A stretch of DNA of 64,000 bases from Malikia granosa (GCF_002980595.1 NZ_PVLQ01000035.1:30109-94108); one strand, 5' to 3'; numbered from the stretch's first letter, positions 13,080-22,880 are shown. Made by a program: numbers and translations. Notes: a model not told the origin generated them from the letters alone.

Positions 13080-15065
13080 TCAGGCCGGCTGCTGGGGCTT
13101 GGGGCGGGTGCGGTAGAACTGCAGCGGCATGGCGGCGGCCTGGTTCAGCACGCTGCGCTTGATCTTGCCGACCACATGCATCTCGCAGGGCTTGCAGTCG
13201 AAGCGCAGCGTGAGCTTTTCCTTGCCGTTGATCAGCTGCAGCGGCTCGGCCCTGACCTGGCCCTGCACGCCGGTCACGCCCTTGGCCTGCTTGGGGCACA
13301 GGCTCAAGCTGAAGCGCACGCAATGCTTGGTGATCATCAGGCTGACCTCGCCTTCCTCCTCCTGGCTCTCGTAGGCGGCGGCGATCACCTTGACGCCATG
13401 GCGGGCGTAGAAGTCGCGCGCCTTGTGGTTGTAGACGTTGGCCAGGTAGGTCAGCGTGTCTTCCGGGTAGGGCGCGGGCGGCTCGACGGGAACGGCGCGC
13501 GGCAAGCGTTGCAGCGTGCTGGCGCGTGCCGACTCGAGCTGGCCCACCGCGTCGCGGCGCAGGGCGTTGAGCTGCGAGGCCGGCACGAAGCTCGGGCCAG
13601 AGAGCGCCAGCGTGACGTCGAGCGGGCTGAAGATCGTGTCGCCCAGCCGACCGAGCTGCTCGCGCAGCTTGGCATCGGCCTGCGACGGGTCCCTGGCCGG
13701 CTGCAACTCGAGGCTGGCGCTGGCCTCGCCGCAATGGCCGTCCTCGTCGGTCAGGCTCAGCTTGAGGCCGCCGGGCTGCTGCTCGAGCCTGATCCAGGTC
13801 CCGATCTTGCGCTCGGCCGATTTCTTCTCGAGCGCGCGCACCCAGTCCATGCTGCGGTTGCGGTTGACCTCGACCCCCTTGCGCAGGTCCTTGAAGCCGT
13901 CCATCGGGTCCTTCGGGAAGATGCGCCAGATGCGGCCGCCTTCCGCGCCCTTGCCGAGCTTCTCGACCCGGTTCGTCTGCAGGCCGACGAGTTCCTTCTG
14001 CAGATCGTAGTAGCACAGGCCGTCGCCGTTGGCGAGTTCGGTCGCCGGGTCGGACAGCTCGATCTCGACGCTGTCGGGGTTCACCTTGCTGACCCAGCCA
14101 ATCGCCTGGCCCGGGTTCTTCGGGCTGTCGAAGGCGCCGATGTCCTCCTTGCGGCCCTGCACGAAGTAGTCGGTGAACTCGCGGTTGAAGTTCTGGTCCG
14201 GGTCGGGCTGGAAGAAGAAGGTGCATTCGCCGCTCGACGCGCGCGCGAGCTCCGGGCGCTGCTCCAGGATCTCGTCGAGCAGCAGCCGGTAGTGCGCCGT
14301 GATGTTCTTCACATAGCCCATGTCCTTGTAGCGGCCCTCGATCTTGAAGCTGCGCACGCCGGCGTCGATCAGCGCGGCCAGGTTCTCGCTCTGGTTGTTG
14401 TCCTTCATCGACAGCACATGCTTGTCGTGCGCGATGATGCGGCCCTGGGCGTCCTTGACCTCGTAGGGCAGGCGGCAGGCCTGGCTGCAGTCGCCGCGGT
14501 TGGCGCTGCGCCCGGTGTGCGCATGGCTGATGAAGCATTGCCCGCTGTAGGCGACGCACAGCGCGCCATGGACGAAGAACTCGATGTTGCAGCGATCCGG
14601 GTCGGTGGCAGCGCGGATGGCGGTGATCTGCTTGAGCGTGAGCTCGCGCGCCAGCACGATCTGGCTCAGTCCGGCATCCTGCAGGAAGCGCGCCTTTTCC
14701 GGCGTCCGAATATCCGTCTGGGTGCTCGCGTGCAGCTGGATCGGTGGCAGGTCGAGTTCGAGCAGCCCCATGTCCTGGATGATCAGCGCGTCGGCGCCAG
14801 CGTCATACAGTTGATGGATCAGCTTGCGTGCGGGCTCGAGCTCGTCGTCGCGCAGGATGGTGTTGAGCGTGACGAAGACCCGGCTGTGGTAGCGGTGCGC
14901 ATGCCTGACCAGGCGCGCGATGTCCTGCACCGAGTTTTCCGCGCTGGCACGCGCGCCGAACGAGGGACCGCCGATGTAGATGGCGTCGGCGCCATGGTTG
15001 ACGGCCTCGATGCCGATGTCGGCATCGCGCGCGGGGGACAGGAGTTCGAGCTGGTGAGGGAGCAT
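13080..15065 (-). CDS. rlhA: U32 family 23S rRNA hydroxylation protein
   Basis: A 661-residue U32 family protein. Its length and colinear match fit E. coli RlhA (YdcP, about 653 residues), needed for 5-hydroxycytidine at C2501 of 23S rRNA, rather than the shorter TrhP/YegQ. The recognisable segments include LELLSPARDADIGIEA, DAIYIGGPSFGARA, GALCVAYSGQCFISHA and RGDCSQACRLPYEV with its cysteines. The C-terminal segment is KQAKG followed by FDCKPCEMHVVGKIK. The ATG at 15065 is chosen because MLPHQLELLSPARDA aligns with the family N-terminus; upstream codons in frame do not. It is annotated as a peptidase family, but the RNA-modification role is the characterised one. Confidence 0.92.
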   Translation of the reverse strand: MLPHQLELLSPARDADIGIEAVNHGADAIYIGGPSFGARASAENSVQDIARLVRHAHRYHSRVFVTLNTILRDDELEPARKLIHQLYDAGADALIIQDMGLLELDLPPIQLHASTQTDIRTPEKARFLQDAGLSQIVLARELTLKQITAIRAATDPDRCNIEFFVHGALCVAYSGQCFISHAHTGRSANRGDCSQACRLPYEVKDAQGRIIAHDKHVLSMKDNNQSENLAALIDAGVRSFKIEGRYKDMGYVKNITAHYRLLLDEILEQRPELARASSGECTFFFQPDPDQNFNREFTDYFVQGRKEDIGAFDSPKNPGQAIGWVSKVNPDSVEIELSDPATELANGDGLCYYDLQKELVGLQTNRVEKLGKGAEGGRIWRIFPKDPMDGFKDLRKGVEVNRNRSMDWVRALEKKSAERKIGTWIRLEQQPGGLKLSLTDEDGHCGEASASLELQPARDPSQADAKLREQLGRLGDTIFSPLDVTLALSGPSFVPASQLNALRRDAVGQLESARASTLQRLPRAVPVEPPAPYPEDTLTYLANVYNHKARDFYARHGVKVIAAAYESQEEEGEVSLMITKHCVRFSLSLCPKQAKGVTGVQGQVRAEPLQLINGKEKLTLRFDCKPCEMHVVGKIKRSVLNQAAAMPLQFYRTRPKPQQPA

Positions 15066-15096
15066 GGGACGGCTAGGGGGCTGATAGGCAAGCCCG

Positions 15097-15969
15097 CTAT
15101 TGTCCCAGTTTCGGCATGGTCCAGTCGAGTTCAAGGCGGCACGGCACGCTGTGGTGCAGCGGCCAGTGGGCGGGACGCTCGCCGTCGGCGAAGACCTGGG
15201 GCTGGTGCGTCCACTCCTGCAGCACCAGACTGCCGACGCCGGCATGCACGATCAGGCTGCTGCGCGTGCCGTAGCCGCGCTCGGGCGCATGGACGAAGGC
15301 GCTGGACAGGCGCCGCTCCAGGTCGATCGGCACGCCGGTGCGCGGCAGTCTGTCGTCGTCCGCCTCGCCCATCGCGCGCAGCGCCTGCAGCAGGTCTTGC
15401 GTCTCGTCGGCATGCGCACGCTGCGACAGATGGCGAGCCAGCGCCTCCTTCAGCGCCAGCGTCTTCGGCCAGGGCGTGTCCAGCCCCGCATTGGACAGGC
15501 CGTAGCAGCCCGGCCCCAGCGATCGGCCCTGCCAGCCCGGCGGCAGGCCGGCTTCATTCGGTCCGCTGGTATCGACGGCACGGTTGCTGAGCCAGGCCCA
15601 GCGCGAACGCTTAAGGTCGCCCAGCACCAGGTTGAAGCCGGCGTAGCGCGCCGGGTCGATGGCCGTGATCCAGTCCTGCCAGTCGGCCGCCGAATCGAGC
15701 CAGCCGGTCACGAGATCGCCCCGGCTGCGTGGCGCGGCCTCGACTGGCCAGTGGCGCACATTGGTCAGCATCGCGACGCGGCCATCCTCGGACAGGCCGA
15801 TCCAGCTGCCGCCGGCCTGCAAGTCGCGTCCGGCAGCGACCTGCTTGCCCGAAGGCAGTTGCCACAGCTGCAAGGGCTGGGTCGGCCGGTCGAAGAATTC
15901 GTCCCGGTTCGATGCCAGCAGCAGCGGCAGTCCGGGTCGACCATGGATGGCGAAGGCGATCAGGCACAT
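15097..15969 (-). CDS. NRDE family protein (TANGO2-like)
   Basis: A 290-residue protein beginning MCLIAFAI, with the diagnostic SNRDEFFDRPT motif at about residues 19-29 and Cys2 as a possible N-terminal nucleophile. The family is called NRDE or TANGO2 (animal homologue). Bacterial function is not established; an N-terminal-nucleophile hydrolase fold is proposed. It lies 31 bases upstream of rlhA on the same strand and is followed on its other side by a DUF2306 gene, so the three may share a transcript. Confidence 0.88.
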   Translation of the reverse strand: MCLIAFAIHGRPGLPLLLASNRDEFFDRPTQPLQLWQLPSGKQVAAGRDLQAGGSWIGLSEDGRVAMLTNVRHWPVEAAPRSRGDLVTGWLDSAADWQDWITAIDPARYAGFNLVLGDLKRSRWAWLSNRAVDTSGPNEAGLPPGWQGRSLGPGCYGLSNAGLDTPWPKTLALKEALARHLSQRAHADETQDLLQALRAMGEADDDRLPRTGVPIDLERRLSSAFVHAPERGYGTRSSLIVHAGVGSLVLQEWTHQPQVFADGERPAHWPLHHSVPCRLELDWTMPKLGQ

Positions 15970-15996
15970 GAGGGAATTGTCCGGTAACTGGCTTCA

Positions 15997-16392
15997 TCAG
16001 GCCCATAGCCAGTTTCCCAGCAACCGGCCAGGCAGCAAGGCGAAGGCTCCGGCAACCAGGCAGGCACCGACATAGAGGCCTTGCATGGTCTTGCGATGGG
16101 CCGCCAGGTTGCCGCGCCGCAAGGCACGCCAGGAGAGCAGGAGCTGGCTCAGGGTGAAGGGAATCAGCAGGTGAATCCAGCTGTAGCCCGCGAGGTTGGG
16201 CCGCGCGAAGTCCCTGATGAACAGGGCCGAGATGGCGCTGACCAGCATCAGCGTGACCCAGGCATAGCCCGCTGCCCGGTGCGGCCGGGGTCTGGGCTGG
16301 CTTCCCAGGCGCGTCCACAGCGCGATCGGGCCGATGGCCGTCGCAGCCAGGGCGGCGGCCAGATGAATGGCGATGGCAGGGGTGATTGACAT
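15997..16392 (-). CDS. DUF2306 family membrane protein
   Basis: A 131-residue protein with four hydrophobic segments: AIHLAAALAATAIG, AWVTLMLVSAISALFI, HLLIPFTLSQLLLSW and GLYVGACLVAGAFALL. It has the conserved PHRAAGYAWV and HRKTMQGLY stretches of DUF2306. No enzymatic residues are apparent, and function is unknown. It sits 27 bases upstream of the NRDE gene, probably in one unit. Confidence 0.8.
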   Translation of the reverse strand: MSITPAIAIHLAAALAATAIGPIALWTRLGSQPRPRPHRAAGYAWVTLMLVSAISALFIRDFARPNLAGYSWIHLLIPFTLSQLLLSWRALRRGNLAAHRKTMQGLYVGACLVAGAFALLPGRLLGNWLWA

Positions 16393-16434
16393 GGGTAAGG
16401 CTTGTGTACCCCCGTGCTGGCAGCGGGTTCGGGC

Positions 16435-17376
16435 TCAGATGTCCTGCAGCAACTCGTAGGGCAGGGCCAGCGGCTGCAGCGCCGCGCCACCAGGCTCGCC
16501 GACCGTCAAGGCCTGGCCGTCGAGCGTCGACGTCTGCAGCGAGACGATCGCCTCCCAGCCCTGACGCGGATGCGGGGCGGCTGCGGCGACCAGACCACAG
16601 GGCTGCTCGGCATCCGCCGCGTGGAAGACCTCCTGGCCGACGCTCAGCTCGGCATCGGCATGGAAGAGCTGCGCCCGGCGCTTGAGCGCGCCACGGTACT
16701 GGCTGCGCGCGACCACTTCCTGGCCCGGATAGCAGCCCTTCTTGAAGTTGACGCCACCGACCGACTCGTAGTTGAGCATCTGTGGCACGAAGGCGTCGAC
16801 CACTGGCGCGCTGACCAGCGCGACGCCGCTGCGCACCTCCAGCCAGCTCAAGAGCGCCGGCGCCAGCTCGGCCGCCGGCTGCTCGCCGCTGGCGGGCAGG
16901 CAGAGCAGGGCGCGCGCAGCTCCCGCGGCAGCCGGCAGCCGGATCCAGTCGCCGCCATCGGCTGTCAGCCTGGCCCAGGGCTGGGCCGGCAGCTCGGCGG
17001 GCAGGCTGGCGCCGACCGCGCCATAGAGGGCGAAATCGGCCGACACGTCGCTGAGCCTGGCCTTGGCACGCAGCACGAACATCGACAGCCGCTTGAGCGT
17101 GGGTGCCAGCAGGTCGCGGCGGCAGGCCAGCAGGATCTCCTCGGGGCCGGTTTTCCAGCCGATGAAGCTCGCCAGCATGCGGCCCTTGGCCGAGCAGAAG
17201 CCGGCCAGCCTCGCCTCGCCCTGGCCCAGCAGCAGGAAATCCTGCGTCAGCTGGCCGTGCAGGAAGGTGGCGGCATCGGCGCCCTGGGCCCGGATCACGC
17301 CCCAGTCGTCCAGCCTGGCCAGGCCTTGCAGGGTGGAGGCATCGAAGTCGAAGTCGGAAGTGGTGGAGGCGCTCAT
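16435..17376 (-). CDS. ygfZ: Folate-binding protein YgfZ
   Basis: A 313-residue GcvT-like protein. The signature KKGCYPGQEVVAR is present and identifies YgfZ, a tetrahydrofolate-binding factor that supports a subset of Fe-S enzymes such as MiaB. The N-terminal FLHGQLTQDF and FCSAKGRMLASF stretches are also typical. The ATG at 17376 (MSASTTSDF) is preferred; a longer start 23 codons upstream would run into the mltG promoter region. It is divergent from mltG, a conserved neighbourhood in Burkholderiales. Confidence 0.9.
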   Translation of the reverse strand: MSASTTSDFDFDASTLQGLARLDDWGVIRAQGADAATFLHGQLTQDFLLLGQGEARLAGFCSAKGRMLASFIGWKTGPEEILLACRRDLLAPTLKRLSMFVLRAKARLSDVSADFALYGAVGASLPAELPAQPWARLTADGGDWIRLPAAAGAARALLCLPASGEQPAAELAPALLSWLEVRSGVALVSAPVVDAFVPQMLNYESVGGVNFKKGCYPGQEVVARSQYRGALKRRAQLFHADAELSVGQEVFHAADAEQPCGLVAAAAPHPRQGWEAIVSLQTSTLDGQALTVGEPGGAALQPLALPYELLQDI

Positions 17377-17452
17377 GGTGGCTTTCGTTTTCCTTGGGCC
17401 GCCTTCATGGCGGTCGAATATCATTGCGGGCTCTGATTTTCCCAAAGGCCGG

Positions 17453-18487
17453 ATGGTTGTGCAGCGTCGAGCGAAAAATAGGTGGATTACAGCCTTGATA
17501 GGGGGGGGGGCAGCCTGCGCGCTTGTCGCGGTGGCTGTCTTCTACTGGCTGCAGCGGCCGCTCTACCTGAACGACAGCCCATCGGCCCGGCCGCTGGACC
17601 TGTCGATTCCGGCCGGCGCCTCGGCGCGCCAGGTGGCGCAGCAGCTGCAGCAGGCCGGCGTGCCAGGGCCTGACTGGCTGCTCTACGGCTGGCTGCGCCT
17701 GTCGGGCCAGTCGCGCAAGATCCAGGCCGGCAACTACGAGATCGAGTCCGGCACCACGCCGCTGCAACTGCTCGACAAGCTGGTGCGCGGCGAGCAGGCG
17801 CTGCGCCGCGTGACCCTGGTCGAAGGCTGGAACTACCGCCAGGTGCTGCAGGCACTCAAGAGCGCCGACCAGCTGAGCTGGGATCTGCCCGACGCGGCGC
17901 TGGCGCAGCCCGCGCAGCTCATGCACGCACTCGGCCTGCCGGGATCGCACCCCGAGGGCCGCTTCTTTCCCGACACCTACCTCTATCCCAAGCGGCAGAA
18001 GGCCTCGGTGCTGCTGCGCCAGGCCGCGGCCGAGATGCAGCGCCAGCTCGACCAGGCCTGGGCCCAGCGGGCGCCAGGCCTGCCGCTCAAGACGCCCGAG
18101 GAAGCGCTGATCCTGGCCAGCGTGGTCGAGAAGGAGACCGGCGCCAGCGCGGATCGTCCCTTGGTCGCGGCCGTCTTCATCAACCGGCTGCGCTTGGGGA
18201 TGAGGCTGCAGACCGACCCGACCGTGATCTACGGCCTGGGCCCGGCCTTCGACGGCAATCTGCGCAAGCGTGACCTGCTGGCTGACACAGCCTACAACAG
18301 CTACACCCGCGCCGGCCTGCCGCCGACGCCGATCGCGATGCCGGGCCTGGCCTCGCTGCGCGCCACCCTGCAGCCGGCGGCCAGCCAGGCGCTCTACTTT
18401 GTCGCGCGCGGCGACGGCAGCAGCCAGTTCAGCGCTACGCTCGACGAGCACAATCAGGCGGTGCGCCGCTACATCCTGGCCCGTTGA
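17453..18487 (+). CDS. mltG: Endolytic murein transglycosylase
   Basis: A 344-residue MltG/YceG protein that cleaves nascent glycan strands and so sets their length. It has a short cytoplasmic start, one membrane anchor (about residues 12-31, ending VAVFYWLQ), a LysM-like region and the YceG catalytic domain. The catalytic Glu lies in [41 protein letters not shown] and [14 protein letters not shown] are family hallmarks. A run of ten G residues at 17501-17510 encodes the glycines at the start of the anchor. A one-base slip there would end the protein early. It heads the mltG-tmk-holB-tatD block. Confidence 0.93.
   Translation: MVVQRRAKNRWITALIGGGAACALVAVAVFYWLQRPLYLNDSPSARPLDLSIPAGASARQVAQQLQQAGVPGPDWLLYGWLRLSGQSRKIQAGNYEIESGTTPLQLLDKLVRGEQALRRVTLVEGWNYRQVLQALKSADQLSWDLPDAALAQPAQLMHALGLPGSHPEGRFFPDTYLYPKRQKASVLLRQAAAEMQRQLDQAWAQRAPGLPLKTPEEALILASVVEKETGASADRPLVAAVFINRLRLGMRLQTDPTVIYGLGPAFDGNLRKRDLLADTAYNSYTRAGLPPTPIAMPGLASLRATLQPAASQALYFVARGDGSSQFSATLDEHNQAVRRYILAR
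17501..17510 (+). repeat. Poly-G tract (G10) inside mltG
   Basis: Ten consecutive G residues code for Gly-Gly-Gly plus the first base of an Ala codon at about codons 17-20 of mltG. I noticed no comparable homopolymer in the other genes of the window. Such tracts are prone to slipped-strand changes and sequencing error. Confidence 0.9.
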
Positions 18488-18516
18488 CTTCCAAGCCTAT
18501 CTTTCAAGGCCACCTA

Positions 18517-19167
18517 ATGACCCAGAGGACCCCGAGCGGTTTGTTCATCAGTTTCGAAGGCATAGATGGTGCCGGCAAGTCCACCCATATCGCCGCCGTC
18601 GCCGACTGGTTCCGCGCCCGCGGCCGTCGCGTCACGCTGACGCGCGAGCCAGGCGGCACCCCCTTGGCGGAAAAGCTGCGCGAGCTGCTGCTGCACGACG
18701 CGATGGACCCGCTGAGCGAGGCGCTGCTGATGTTCGCCGCCCGGCGCGACCATGTGCTGCAAGTGATCCAGCCCGCATTGGCGCGCGGCGAGGTGCTGCT
18801 GTGCGACCGCTTCACCGATGCCACCTTCGCCTACCAAGGCTACGGCCGTGGCTTCGACTTGCAGGTGCTGGGCCAGCTCGAGCAGTGGGTGCAGCAGCAG
18901 CCCGGACAGGACAGGCTGCTCGAGCCCGAGCGCTGCTTCTGGTTCGACCTGCCGCCGGCGATTGCTGCAGCTCGACTCGTCGGCGCGCGCCAGCCCGACA
19001 AGTTCGAGGCCGAGGCCGAGCCCTTCTTCCAGCGTGTCGCCAGCGGCTATGCCGCGCGTGCGGCGCAGTCGCCGCAACGCTTCGCCCGCATCGATGCCAG
19101 CCAGAGCCTGGAGCAGGTGCGCGAGCAGGTGCTGCGGCATTGCGAGCAGTTCTGGGGCCCAGCATGA
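18517..19167 (+). CDS. tmk: Thymidylate kinase
   Basis: A 216-residue dTMP kinase: dTMP + ATP to dTDP. The P-loop GIDGAGKST is at residues 15-23. [14 protein letters not shown] and the DRF motif in [19 protein letters not shown] are diagnostic. The Lid region lacks the fully basic E. coli pattern but is in place. The ATG at 18517 is chosen because [14 protein letters not shown] then starts at the usual distance; a TTG 33 bases upstream also exists. It follows mltG by 29 bases and overlaps holB by 4 bases (ATGA), so coupling is likely. Confidence 0.95.
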   Translation: MTQRTPSGLFISFEGIDGAGKSTHIAAVADWFRARGRRVTLTREPGGTPLAEKLRELLLHDAMDPLSEALLMFAARRDHVLQVIQPALARGEVLLCDRFTDATFAYQGYGRGFDLQVLGQLEQWVQQQPGQDRLLEPERCFWFDLPPAIAAARLVGARQPDKFEAEAEPFFQRVASGYAARAAQSPQRFARIDASQSLEQVREQVLRHCEQFWGPA

Positions 19168-20207
19168 ACGAGCAAGCCGACGCCAGCCGCCTGCCGCCCT
19201 GGCTGCAACGCCAGCTGGTGGCGCTGCAGCAGCAGCGCGGCCACGCAGTCCTGCTCAGCGGTCCGGCCGGACTGGGCCAGTACCCGCTGGCGCTGGCGCT
19301 GGCGCGGGCCTGGCTCTGCGAGGCGCCAAGCCCGGAGCAGGGCGCCTGCGGCCGCTGCGCCAGCTGCCACGCCGTCGATGTGCGCACCCACCCGGACCTG
19401 TTCGTGCTGATGCCCGAGACGCTGGCGCTTGAGCTCGGCTGGCCGCTGGACGAGCGCACCCAGGACAAGATCGACAAGAAGGAGCTCAAGCCCGGCAAGT
19501 TCATCCGCGTCGACGCCACGCGCGAGGCGGTGGCCTTCACCCAGTTCACCCGCTCGCGCGGCGCAACCAAGGTGGTGCTGGTCTATCCGGCCGACCGGCT
19601 CAACATGGAGTCGGCCAACACCCTGCTCAAGACGCTCGAGGAACCGCCGGGGGCGCTGCGCTTCGTGCTCGCGACCGAGGCCGCCCATGCGCTGCTGCCC
19701 ACGATCCGCAGCCGCTGCCAGCAGCACGCGCTCGAATGGCCGGCTCAGCCCGAGGCGCTGGACTGGCTCGAGCAGGCGGTGCAGGGCGACCCGGCACTGG
19801 CCGGCAAGCCCCAGTCCCGCGAGTCGCTCGCCACCTGGCTGCTGGCCGCTGGCGGCCGTCCCGACGAGGCGCTCGCACTGGCCCGGCTTGGGCTGACGAC
19901 CGCGGCCTGGAGCGGCCTGCCGCGCTCGGTCGCGCGCGGCGACTGGTCCGCGCTGGCCGACTGGGCACCAGCACGCCAGCTCGACCTGCTGCACAAGATC
20001 TGCCATGACCTGATGGTGCTCGCCAGCGGCGGACTGCCGCGCTTCTTTTCATCCGCCGACCTGCCGCCGCCGCCGCGGCTGTCCGCGCTGCTGCAATGGC
20101 AAAAGGCCTTGCAGCAGGCGGCCCGCACGGTCGAGCATCCCTTCAACGCCGGTCTGCAGCAGGAGGCCTGGGCCGGCCTGGCCCGCTCGGTGCTGGCGCC
20201 TCATTGA
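19164..20207 (+). CDS. holB: DNA polymerase III subunit delta'
   Basis: A 347-residue clamp-loader subunit. The AAA+ N-terminal domain has a degenerate P-loop, GPAGLGQY (33-40), lacking the Lys, as expected for delta' subunits that do not hydrolyse ATP. A zinc module [19 protein letters not shown] and the sensor stretch [12 protein letters not shown] with SRC are conserved. It acts in the clamp loader to load the beta clamp. The start overlaps the tmk stop. A Lys/Asp-rich stretch ([17 protein letters not shown]) is an insertion relative to E. coli HolB. Confidence 0.93.
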   Translation: MNEQADASRLPPWLQRQLVALQQQRGHAVLLSGPAGLGQYPLALALARAWLCEAPSPEQGACGRCASCHAVDVRTHPDLFVLMPETLALELGWPLDERTQDKIDKKELKPGKFIRVDATREAVAFTQFTRSRGATKVVLVYPADRLNMESANTLLKTLEEPPGALRFVLATEAAHALLPTIRSRCQQHALEWPAQPEALDWLEQAVQGDPALAGKPQSRESLATWLLAAGGRPDEALALARLGLTTAAWSGLPRSVARGDWSALADWAPARQLDLLHKICHDLMVLASGGLPRFFSSADLPPPPRLSALLQWQKALQQAARTVEHPFNAGLQQEAWAGLARSVLAPH

Positions 20208-20216
20208 TTCTTCCCC

Positions 20217-21029
20217 ATGTTCATCGATTCGCATTGCCACCTGAACTTCCCCGAACTGCGCAGCCAGCTGCCCGCGATCCTGCAAGCCATGCAGCAGGCG
20301 CAGGTCGAGCGCGCGCTGTGCATCAGCACCACGCTGGAGGAGTTCGACAACGTCCATGAGCTCGCGCTCGCGCATGAGCAGATCTGGGCCACGGTCGGCG
20401 TCCATCCCGACAACGAAGGGGTGCGCGAGCCCTCGGTCGAGGAGCTGGTCCGGCTGTCGCAGCTGCCGCGCGTGATCGGCATCGGCGAGACCGGGCTCGA
20501 CTACTACCGCCTGGGCGAACGCAGCCTGGCCGACATGGAATGGCAGCGCGAGCGTTTCCGCCGCCATATCCGCGCCGCGCGCCAGACCGACCTGCCGCTG
20601 GTGATCCACACCCGCAACGCCTCGGACGACACCCTGGCCATCCTGCGGGAAGCGGGTGGCTTCGGCGCACAAGGGGCAGGGGATCTGCCGCTGGCGCGCG
20701 GGGTGTTCCATTGCTTCACCGAAAGCGTTGCGGTCGCGCGGGCCGCGCTCGAGCTGGGCTTCTACATCTCGTTCTCGGGCATCCTGACCTTCAAGAACGC
20801 GACCGACCTGCACGAGGTCGCGCGCTTCGTGCCGCTGGACCGCTGCCTGATCGAGACCGACAGCCCCTATCTGGCACCAGTGCCGCATCGCGGCAAGACC
20901 AACACGCCGGCCTGGGTGCCGCATGTGGCGCAGAAGCTGGCCGAACTCAAGGGGCTGCCGCTCGAACAGGTCGCCGCCGCGACCAGCGCCAACACGCTGG
21001 CACTGTTCCGAGGCATGGCGGCTTCCTGA
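20217..21029 (+). CDS. TatD family metal-dependent hydrolase
   Basis: A 270-residue TIM-barrel metallohydrolase of the TatD DNase family. It has the metal ligands DSHCHLNF at the N-terminus, GIGETGLDYYR in the middle, VIHTRNA and HCFTES, and the terminal IETDSPYLAPVPHRGK. Relatives are 3'-5' exonucleases linked to DNA repair; the exact substrate is uncertain. It lies 9 bases after holB, continuing the mltG-tmk-holB unit. Confidence 0.93.
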   Translation: MFIDSHCHLNFPELRSQLPAILQAMQQAQVERALCISTTLEEFDNVHELALAHEQIWATVGVHPDNEGVREPSVEELVRLSQLPRVIGIGETGLDYYRLGERSLADMEWQRERFRRHIRAARQTDLPLVIHTRNASDDTLAILREAGGFGAQGAGDLPLARGVFHCFTESVAVARAALELGFYISFSGILTFKNATDLHEVARFVPLDRCLIETDSPYLAPVPHRGKTNTPAWVPHVAQKLAELKGLPLEQVAAATSANTLALFRGMAAS

Positions 21030-21031
21030 TC

Positions 21032-21730
21032 ATGCCGCTACCGCTTGATTGCTTGGGTCGGCGCCGAACCGTCTTGCAACTGGGTGCCATGCTGCTGGGG
21101 GTCGGCATCGGCCTGCCTGCCGCGGCGGGGTCCTACGCGGATTTCCTGCACGCCTTGCGCAACGACGAGGTCGATACCCTGCGCCGGCTGCAGCGCCAGG
21201 GCTTCGACCTCAACACCCGGGACGAAGCGGGCCAGCCCGGGCTGATGCTGGCGCTGCGCTCGGATTCGCTGCGGGCGGCCGGATTCCTGATCGCCCAGCC
21301 CGGCATCGACCTCGACGCGCTCGGCCCGACTGGAGAAAACGCGCTGATGCTGGCGGCCCTGCGTGGCCATGCCGGACTGCTGCGGCAGCTGATCGAGCGG
21401 GGCGCCGAAGTCAACAAGCCGGGCTGGACACCCTTGCACTACGCCGCCACCCATCCGGGCCCGGCCAGCGTCGAGATGGTCGAGCTGCTGCTCGAGCATT
21501 CCGCCTATATCGATGCCGCCTCGCCCAACGACAGCACGCCGCTGATGATGGCGGCGCGCTACGGCAATCCCGCCAGCGTGCGGCTGCTGATCGACGCAGG
21601 CGCCGATGTCACGCTGCGCAACCAGCAGGGACTCAATGCGCGCGACTTCGCCGCCGCCGTCGAGCGCAAGGACCTGGCCGACCTGATCAACCGGGCCTTG
21701 CGCGCCAAGCTGGGGCCGGCGACCTGGTGA
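21032..21730 (+). CDS. Ankyrin repeat protein with twin-arginine-like signal
   Basis: A 232-residue protein. The N-terminus has a run of three Arg before a hydrophobic stretch (RRRTVLQLGAMLLG) and an Ala-rich cleavage region ending near PAAAGSYADF. This resembles a Tat signal, so a periplasmic location is inferred. The rest consists of about five ankyrin repeats, with TPLHYAATHPGPASVEMVELLLEHSA and TPLMMAARYGNPASVRLLIDAGAD the clearest. Such proteins bind partners rather than catalyse reactions. It starts 2 bases after the tatD-like stop and probably ends the operon. Confidence 0.85.
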   Translation: MPLPLDCLGRRRTVLQLGAMLLGVGIGLPAAAGSYADFLHALRNDEVDTLRRLQRQGFDLNTRDEAGQPGLMLALRSDSLRAAGFLIAQPGIDLDALGPTGENALMLAALRGHAGLLRQLIERGAEVNKPGWTPLHYAATHPGPASVEMVELLLEHSAYIDAASPNDSTPLMMAARYGNPASVRLLIDAGADVTLRNQQGLNARDFAAAVERKDLADLINRALRAKLGPATW

Positions 21731-21839
21731 TCTTCTTGGAATGGTCGTTCTGGCAAGTATTTATCGCCTGACGGCGGCAACCGAGGCGGTCTTTGTTCTT
21801 GCCGTTTTCTGCTGCCTGAGTCCGGGCTGACTCTGGCGC

Positions 21840-22880
21840 TCAGCGCAGGGTCTTGCGCCGCACCGGAGCCGCCGCAGGAACCGAGCGCCGCACCGGCTTG
21901 AGCCGGCTCGGGCCCGGCTTGGCGCCATCGGCAGCCACCGCTGCCGGCTGGCGCCGGGCCTCGGCCAAGGCCGACTGCAGGGCCGCGGTGCGGGCCTTTT
22001 CCTCGTCGAGGTATTTCTCCAGCGTACGGGCCAGCGCATCGGCTGCCTTGCGCTTTTCCTTTTCGCCCGCTAGCTCCCGTTCGGTCACGCGCGCGGCATC
22101 GATGGCCAGCAGGCGCTGCCGGCGCTCCTCGTCGCCGGCAGCCTGCGCCTGGCGCCGCGACTGCTCGAGCTGGCCCAGGCGCTCGGCCGACTGGTCCAGC
22201 CGCGACTGCAGCACGGCGGCGCGCTCGGTCGCGGCGCGGTTTTCCTCCCCAGATCGAACCAGGGTGGATTGCAACTCGTCCAGGCGCTGTGTCTGGGTGG
22301 CGTTCTGTTGCTCGAGCGCCTGGGCCTGCTGCAGCGCTTGCTCCAGCCTGGATTCGAGTGCCTGCAGCGTCTCGCACGCCGACTGGCGTTCAGCCTCGAG
22401 CGCCTGCTGCCGGGCCGCCAGCTCGGCGGCTTGCTGTGCGCGCAGCTGCTGCGCTTCGGCCTCGTAGGGGCGGCGGATCTCGTCCTTCATCAACTCGAGC
22501 AGGCGCTCGAGCCAGCGATTCAGCCCCTCGACCATGTCGGCTGGCAGCGACGGGTGCGCCACGCCCAGGGTGCTGGCCCGCACCAGGCTGCGCCGGTAGG
22601 CCGCCACGCAATCCTGCGCCACGCCGGCGGTGCCGACTGGTATCGCTGGCAGGTTGGAGGGCCGCTGGGCATTGAAGAGCTGCAGCAGCCCGACCAGCCG
22701 GGCGCCGGTCGGCACGTCGCCCTCGAGCCTGGCCACCAGCCGCGTCATCGACGAATAGGCCTCGCGCGCCGTGACCTGCTGCGCCGCCAGCGGCGTCAAC
22801 AGGGCCAGCAAGGCCTGGCGCAGCTGGGCCTCACGATCGCTGGCAACGGGATGTGGTTCGAGATTGGCGGCTTCAGTCAT
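21840..22880 (-). CDS. Coiled-coil protein, KfrA-like architecture
   Basis: A 346-residue protein of unknown function. Residues 1-125 form a compact helical domain (AAQQVTAREAYSSMTRLVARL). About residues 130-310 are a long uninterrupted coiled coil rich in Gln, Ala, Glu and Arg. The last 35 residues are basic (KPVRRSVPAAAPVRRKTLR). This shape recalls KfrA-type DNA-binding proteins of plasmids and integrative elements, but the N-terminal sequence is not a clear KfrA match. It is divergent from a tyrosine recombinase across an AT-rich gap with a palindrome, so DNA binding and a functional link to the recombinase are inferred. Confidence 0.7.
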   Translation of the reverse strand: MTEAANLEPHPVASDREAQLRQALLALLTPLAAQQVTAREAYSSMTRLVARLEGDVPTGARLVGLLQLFNAQRPSNLPAIPVGTAGVAQDCVAAYRRSLVRASTLGVAHPSLPADMVEGLNRWLERLLELMKDEIRRPYEAEAQQLRAQQAAELAARQQALEAERQSACETLQALESRLEQALQQAQALEQQNATQTQRLDELQSTLVRSGEENRAATERAAVLQSRLDQSAERLGQLEQSRRQAQAAGDEERRQRLLAIDAARVTERELAGEKEKRKAADALARTLEKYLDEEKARTAALQSALAEARRQPAAVAADGAKPGPSRLKPVRRSVPAAAPVRRKTLR

